NCBI GenBank assembly: GCA_002261195.1
Contig: MVBO01000068.1
Span: forward strand, 1 to 64,000
Direction of reading: 5' to 3'
Source: Bifiguratus adelaidae
Lineage: Eukaryota; Mucoromycota; Endogonomycetes; Endogonales
Length of the DNA stretch: 64,000 nt
The notes under the pieces were generated by a model that had not been told where the DNA came from, ran no database searches, and worked only from the letters and a program-made list of their open reading frames with translations. A program made the position numbers and the translations under genes. Shown here piece after piece: positions 60,698 through 64,000 of this stretch (within the stretch, counting starts at the first letter, position 1; each line of letters opens with the position of its first letter).

Positions 60698-61065
60698 CTA
60701 CTCTTGCTCTTCTTCTAGTCGAGCCTTGTCTAGAGCCCGCATTCTCCGCATATAGCTATCGATGGCAAATAGATCAGGAACGAGCATCCCGACGACGTAC
60801 AATACACTCACTCTTGATATTGGCACTTTTCGTACTCATGTCTCTCATCTCCACACTTCCATGGCAAGTAGTAATTGGCAGTTCGACACTTGTTTAGTGG
60901 AATGAGCAAGTGAGCGCAATAGTCGCGATATTCAATCGGTATCCGCGCATCAGACATTTCCCGTTGTGTCGCTTTCATCTCTATGTGATTGAACATCATT
61001 GAGTGTCTGTCCAAAACTACCCGCTTCGCTTCCCTAGCGCGATGCATACCTGGAGCTTCCGACAT
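60698..61065 (-). CDS. NDUFB7: Complex I subunit NDUFB7 / B18
   Basis: Accessory subunit of mitochondrial NADH dehydrogenase on the intermembrane-space side. Exons 61065-60812 and 60755-60698, 103 residues. The core reads ATQREMSDARIPIEYRDYCA then HLLIPLNKCR and WKCGDERHEYEKCQ. The twin CX9C motif (YCAHLLIPLNKC and KCGDERHEYEKC) is complete, as needed for Mia40 import. The C-terminus YMRRMRALDKARLEEEQE is a charged helix. Presence of complex I is informative: budding yeasts of the Saccharomyces group lack it. Start: ATG 61065; a second ATG at 61047 is possible. It converges with eEFSec, stops 71 bp apart. Confidence 0.92.
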
Positions 61066-61190
61066 GATGCACACCCAATAACCCGAGAGAAGCAGCAAAC
61101 AGCACTCTTAACGTCAACCATGAAAATTGTTGACGTCATCAAATTGAAGGGACAATAACTTGCCCAAACGACAGCTTTCTCTTGCTCGTC
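61066..61190. promoter_or_regulatory. Divergent OXPHOS promoter, NDUFB7 / COX6A
   Basis: 125 bp between the starts of a complex I gene and a complex IV gene. It holds a perfect CRE palindrome TGACGTCA at 61131-61138, a CCAAT box at 61075-61079 and a half site ACGTCA at 61111-61116. The CCAAT-binding subunit Hap3 is encoded in this same window. Sites are seen; their use is inferred. Confidence 0.55.
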
Positions 61191-61718
61191 ATGGCTACCT
61201 CTGCTCTGTTCAACCGTCAGTTGGTTCAAGTAGCGCATCGCGGCCTTCGCGGCTATGCTTCCGAAGCTACTTCAAACTTTGCTGCAGATCGGGAAGCGGT
61301 GAAGCACCACGCTGCCAGTAAGTAATTGCCATTCTCGATTGATGGACTGCAGGAGAGCATCAGTCGACCCTGGCTGCAGATCTACCAAGGTCGCTAACAG
61401 TTCCCTTGCTGACACAATCAATATGCATTTGTAGAAAACTCAACGACTTGGAAGAACATTTCCCTCTTCGTCTGCATTCCCGCTCTAGCCCTTGCGGCCT
61501 ACAACGCTTACTCCATCGCTGTCGCTCACGCTCACCACCAAGCTGAGCACCACGAAGAACCTGTCAAGTACGACTACTTGAATATTCGCAACAAGGTAAG
61601 CTGTGACATTGGGCTTATTTGCATGCGTATTCACCGGATGCATTAGCCTTACCCGTGGGGCGACAAGACTCCTTTCTGGAATGACAAGATCAATGGACTC
61701 TATGAAAAGGAAGAGTAA
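61191..61718 (+). CDS. Cytochrome c oxidase subunit VIa (Cox13)
   Basis: Small inner-membrane subunit that regulates complex IV. Exons: 61191-61317, 61435-61595 and 61647-61718; 119 residues. An N-terminal presequence (MATSALFNRQLVQVAHRGLR, ending near GYASE) precedes TWKNISLFVCIPALALAAYN, the single membrane helix. After it come AHHQAEHHEEPVKYDYLNIR and PYPWGDKTPFWNDKIN; the last is the VIa signature (PWG-...-F-N). All three splice junctions keep frame. It is transcribed away from NDUFB7. Confidence 0.94.
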
Positions 61719-61841
61719 CTGTATGAATGACTGCATGTTATAGTTCCATGGAATATAGAAGTGTTCTGTTGTCTTGAATACAATTGTCTGCGCTTTGAGT
61801 GATCGACTTACCATTTGAAGGAAGGTTATGGCGCTTTGCAC

Positions 61842-64000
61842 ATGACAGCCACTGCACCTATATCGCCTTCGCAAGGGCAGTTTCGTTCGGGGTCTGCGAC
61901 TCCTTCGCCAACTACGCCCACGAAGCCAGAGGAGCAAAGACAAGCTTACAGTCTTCTTCAAGTCCGATCCTGGACGGAGCAAGATGTCGTGGAATGGCTG
62001 GATGATGTCGGCTTGGGAGGGTACGCAGCCGTGTTTCTGGGTGGGTAGCTTGTGAATTATAGCAGAAGGCAGTCTAGTGCTCACAGAACTGTAGAAAACA
62101 ATGTCAACGGCGAGACCTTGCTAGAACTTGACAACCGAGCGTTGAAAGAGCTGGAACTCCCGACAGTGGGGGAGAGAGTTCGGTTGCTCGTGGCTGTCAA
62201 GGGTCTTCGACGCGAGTGCAGTAGCAGTATGGCGTATGCTCATCACTGGGTATGTTTGTTTGCTTCAAATCTGACAATTTAGCTTACATCAAAATACTTA
62301 GGATCGACGGCCAAGCAATGAACGCAAGAACAGTCCGCCGAGCTCACCTACAGTTCTCTTACACGGTAGTACTAAATCGAGCCCACTTAGCTCTGGAGAC
62401 TCCAACAGGCAGGAGCATGCGGACAAACATTTACATAACCTACGACATATGGAAAAGCCTAAAGTCAATCGATCAAACTCTTTCAGTCGTCTTCTTGGTC
62501 GCTCTGACTCCAAGCGTACAGGCAGGGGCAAAGAATTGGGTAGTCTTGATCCAGCTATGGCGAGTGCTGGAACTTTCCAGCAGCATTCAATGGTAAACTA
62601 TCCTCTGCCATACCTGAGCTGTTAAAGATTCGTCTAACGAACTTTATAGCCCGTCGAGCCGTTCGATAGCGGTATCATGGCGATGGAGAAGGTCAAGCAG
62701 GTACGTCGGGCCTGTATATCACACAACTCGCATCTTAACTGTTGACAATCGCCACCTTTCTCTAGGATTGCGTAAAGGTCATTGGAGAAGACGGACAAAC
62801 ACGTGTGGTGAATCTCAGGAATTGCAAAGAAGTCAATAGTATCATGAGTAGAATACTACACAAATTTGGAATGCCTCCGGATGAGAAACCGAAATACTCT
62901 GTCTTTGTTGCATCTGCCGACACCGGTGCAGGTAAGCGTATACGGAGCCGCTTGAATGCATGTACTCAATGAAAACACCAGCGCATGCCCTCACGGACGA
63001 TGAACTAGTCGACATATGTCAATCAGTGGATCGTCCGGAAAAGGAGCGTTTGATTTTGCGCAAAATCCATATCCCTCTCAGAAGCGATGCCGACTTCCCG
63101 CGTCGAAATTACTTGAATGGTAAGTCTCATACTGAGCATTTTGGCTTGTTACATATTTTGCTCACACCTGCGCCAGCAAACTTCGCGGCGACATCAGCGC
63201 CAAATGCCCCAATTCCTCGTATAAGATCTCGTAGACCAGCTAACCAAAATGGTTTTCATCATCTCGTACAAACGTCTTCAGAGTCCGATATCTCGTCACC
63301 CAACCACCCATTGTCACATCTACCGCAAAACGATCATTCGTCCACATCCTTATCATCCCAGACTAATCCGCGCAAGATGGGTCGCTTTTTCGGCGAACGA
63401 CCTCCATCAGAACTAATTTCATCCAACCTTGCCTCCTTCTTCCCGAACCATAAGCCGAATGTCCTGGAGACCGCAGGATTTAATGCCGCACGGATGTCAA
63501 TGCGTCGAAGTAGCACAGCAAGTGGTAGCAGCGGTCGCCTTACAAGACAATTTGAGCGGAAAGCGAGAGAAAGCATATTACCAGACTTGGCTGAGGCCTT
63601 GGGTCTGGAAATGGATAAGATCTTCTCCAGCGAGCTTGTGGCTGCTCAGGACGATGCTCTTTCGGAGGGCGAGGAGGACGAAATTTTCGAAGCTAAGAAG
63701 GACAGACATCTCAACCGTAAGTGGGATAGCTTGGAATCCATCGAGGAGGACTTGGAGAAGGATGAGGAAGGTTTGGTCCACAACGACGCCGACACTGACA
63801 AAGGAAATGAAGAAGATGCCACATCGGTTCATGAGTTTAAGGCGGACTCTGAAGTCGAAGAAAACGCCGAGAGTGGCGACAAGGAGCACAGTGACGCAAC
63901 GGCGGGTGAACAAGACGACGTGGCAGGATCTGATTATGAAGACGCATCTGACCATCCTGAAACGGTTAAAGACGGCGTGTTGGACAGCGTTACTTCGGAT
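61842..64000 (+). CDS. STE11-type MAPKKK, N-terminal part, cut by the window edge
   Basis: Upstream MAP kinase cascade kinase of the Ste11/Byr2/Nrc-1 type; the kinase domain would lie beyond 64000. Exons begin 61842-62040, 62095-62249 and 62302 on. A SAM domain comes first: QVRSWTEQDVVEWLDDVGLG, YAAVFLE joined to NNVNGETLLELDNRALKELE. A Ser/Pro linker follows, then a Ras-binding region: DCVKVIGEDGQTRVVNLRNC and SRILHKFGMPPDEKPKYSVF. GRFFGERPPSELISSNLASF then FPNHKPNVLETAGFNAARMS is the conserved pre-kinase motif of this family. An acidic stretch runs to the edge with no stop. Start ATG 61842; the frame above opens with a non-ATG codon. Confidence 0.85.

Overview
This is nuclear DNA of a fungus. 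Genes are compact and often separated by tens of bases. They carry many short GT-AG introns (about 44-70 bp), with CTAAC/CTGAC-like branch sites visible in several, and three introns appear to use GC-AG. Fungal or opisthokont markers include BLM10, SWD2, BRF1, GVP36, HAP3, AFG2, MET6, a STE11-type MAPKKK and NDUFB7. One gene narrows the placement: 58430-60626 encodes a convincing selenocysteine-specific elongation factor (eEFSec). Dikarya lack this factor, and it is known from only a few early-diverging fungi, so I infer an early-diverging (zygomycete- or chytrid-grade) fungus and do not name a species.

Layout. 0.5-21.1 kb is a dense housekeeping block: BLM10/PA200 proteasome activator, SWD2, RPF1, an HSF-type factor, a GVP36-like BAR protein, a ferric reductase/NOX-family oxidoreductase, a small secreted or membrane protein, borealin, BRF1, WSS1 and a JID1-like J-protein. 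21.3-36.6 kb is richer in accessory metabolism: a decayed carboxylesterase, a broken FAD monooxygenase, two peroxisomal 2-hydroxyacid oxidases (ending AKL and SKL), a phytanoyl-CoA-dioxygenase-like protein, a YMR226C-like SDR and a frameshifted MDR reductase. PP2A, a DUF4442-like protein and two unrecognised genes lie among them. 36.8-45.6 kb holds HAP3, AFG2 (interrupted by a 701-N gap), MET6 and an F-box/WD40 protein.

45.6-58.4 kb is a gene-empty, repeat-rich island. It contains at least three Tc1-like DD34E transposon copies or relics, a gag-only LTR-type element with a detached fragment elsewhere, and about 3 kb (plus a second patch) saturated with the palindromic heptamer pair TACTGTA/TACAGTA, which no standard feature type explains. 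Genes resume at 58.4 kb with eEFSec, then divergent NDUFB7 and COX6A, and a STE11-like MAPKKK cut by the right edge.

Recurring themes are very short divergent promoters (WSS1/JID1 17 bp, HAP3/AFG2 62 bp, BLM10/SWD2 98 bp, NDUFB7/COX6A 125 bp), a peroxisomal 2-hydroxyacid theme, and erosion of catabolic genes by small indels. All exon joins were made by eye from splice consensus, frame continuity and remembered family conservation; no search was run.
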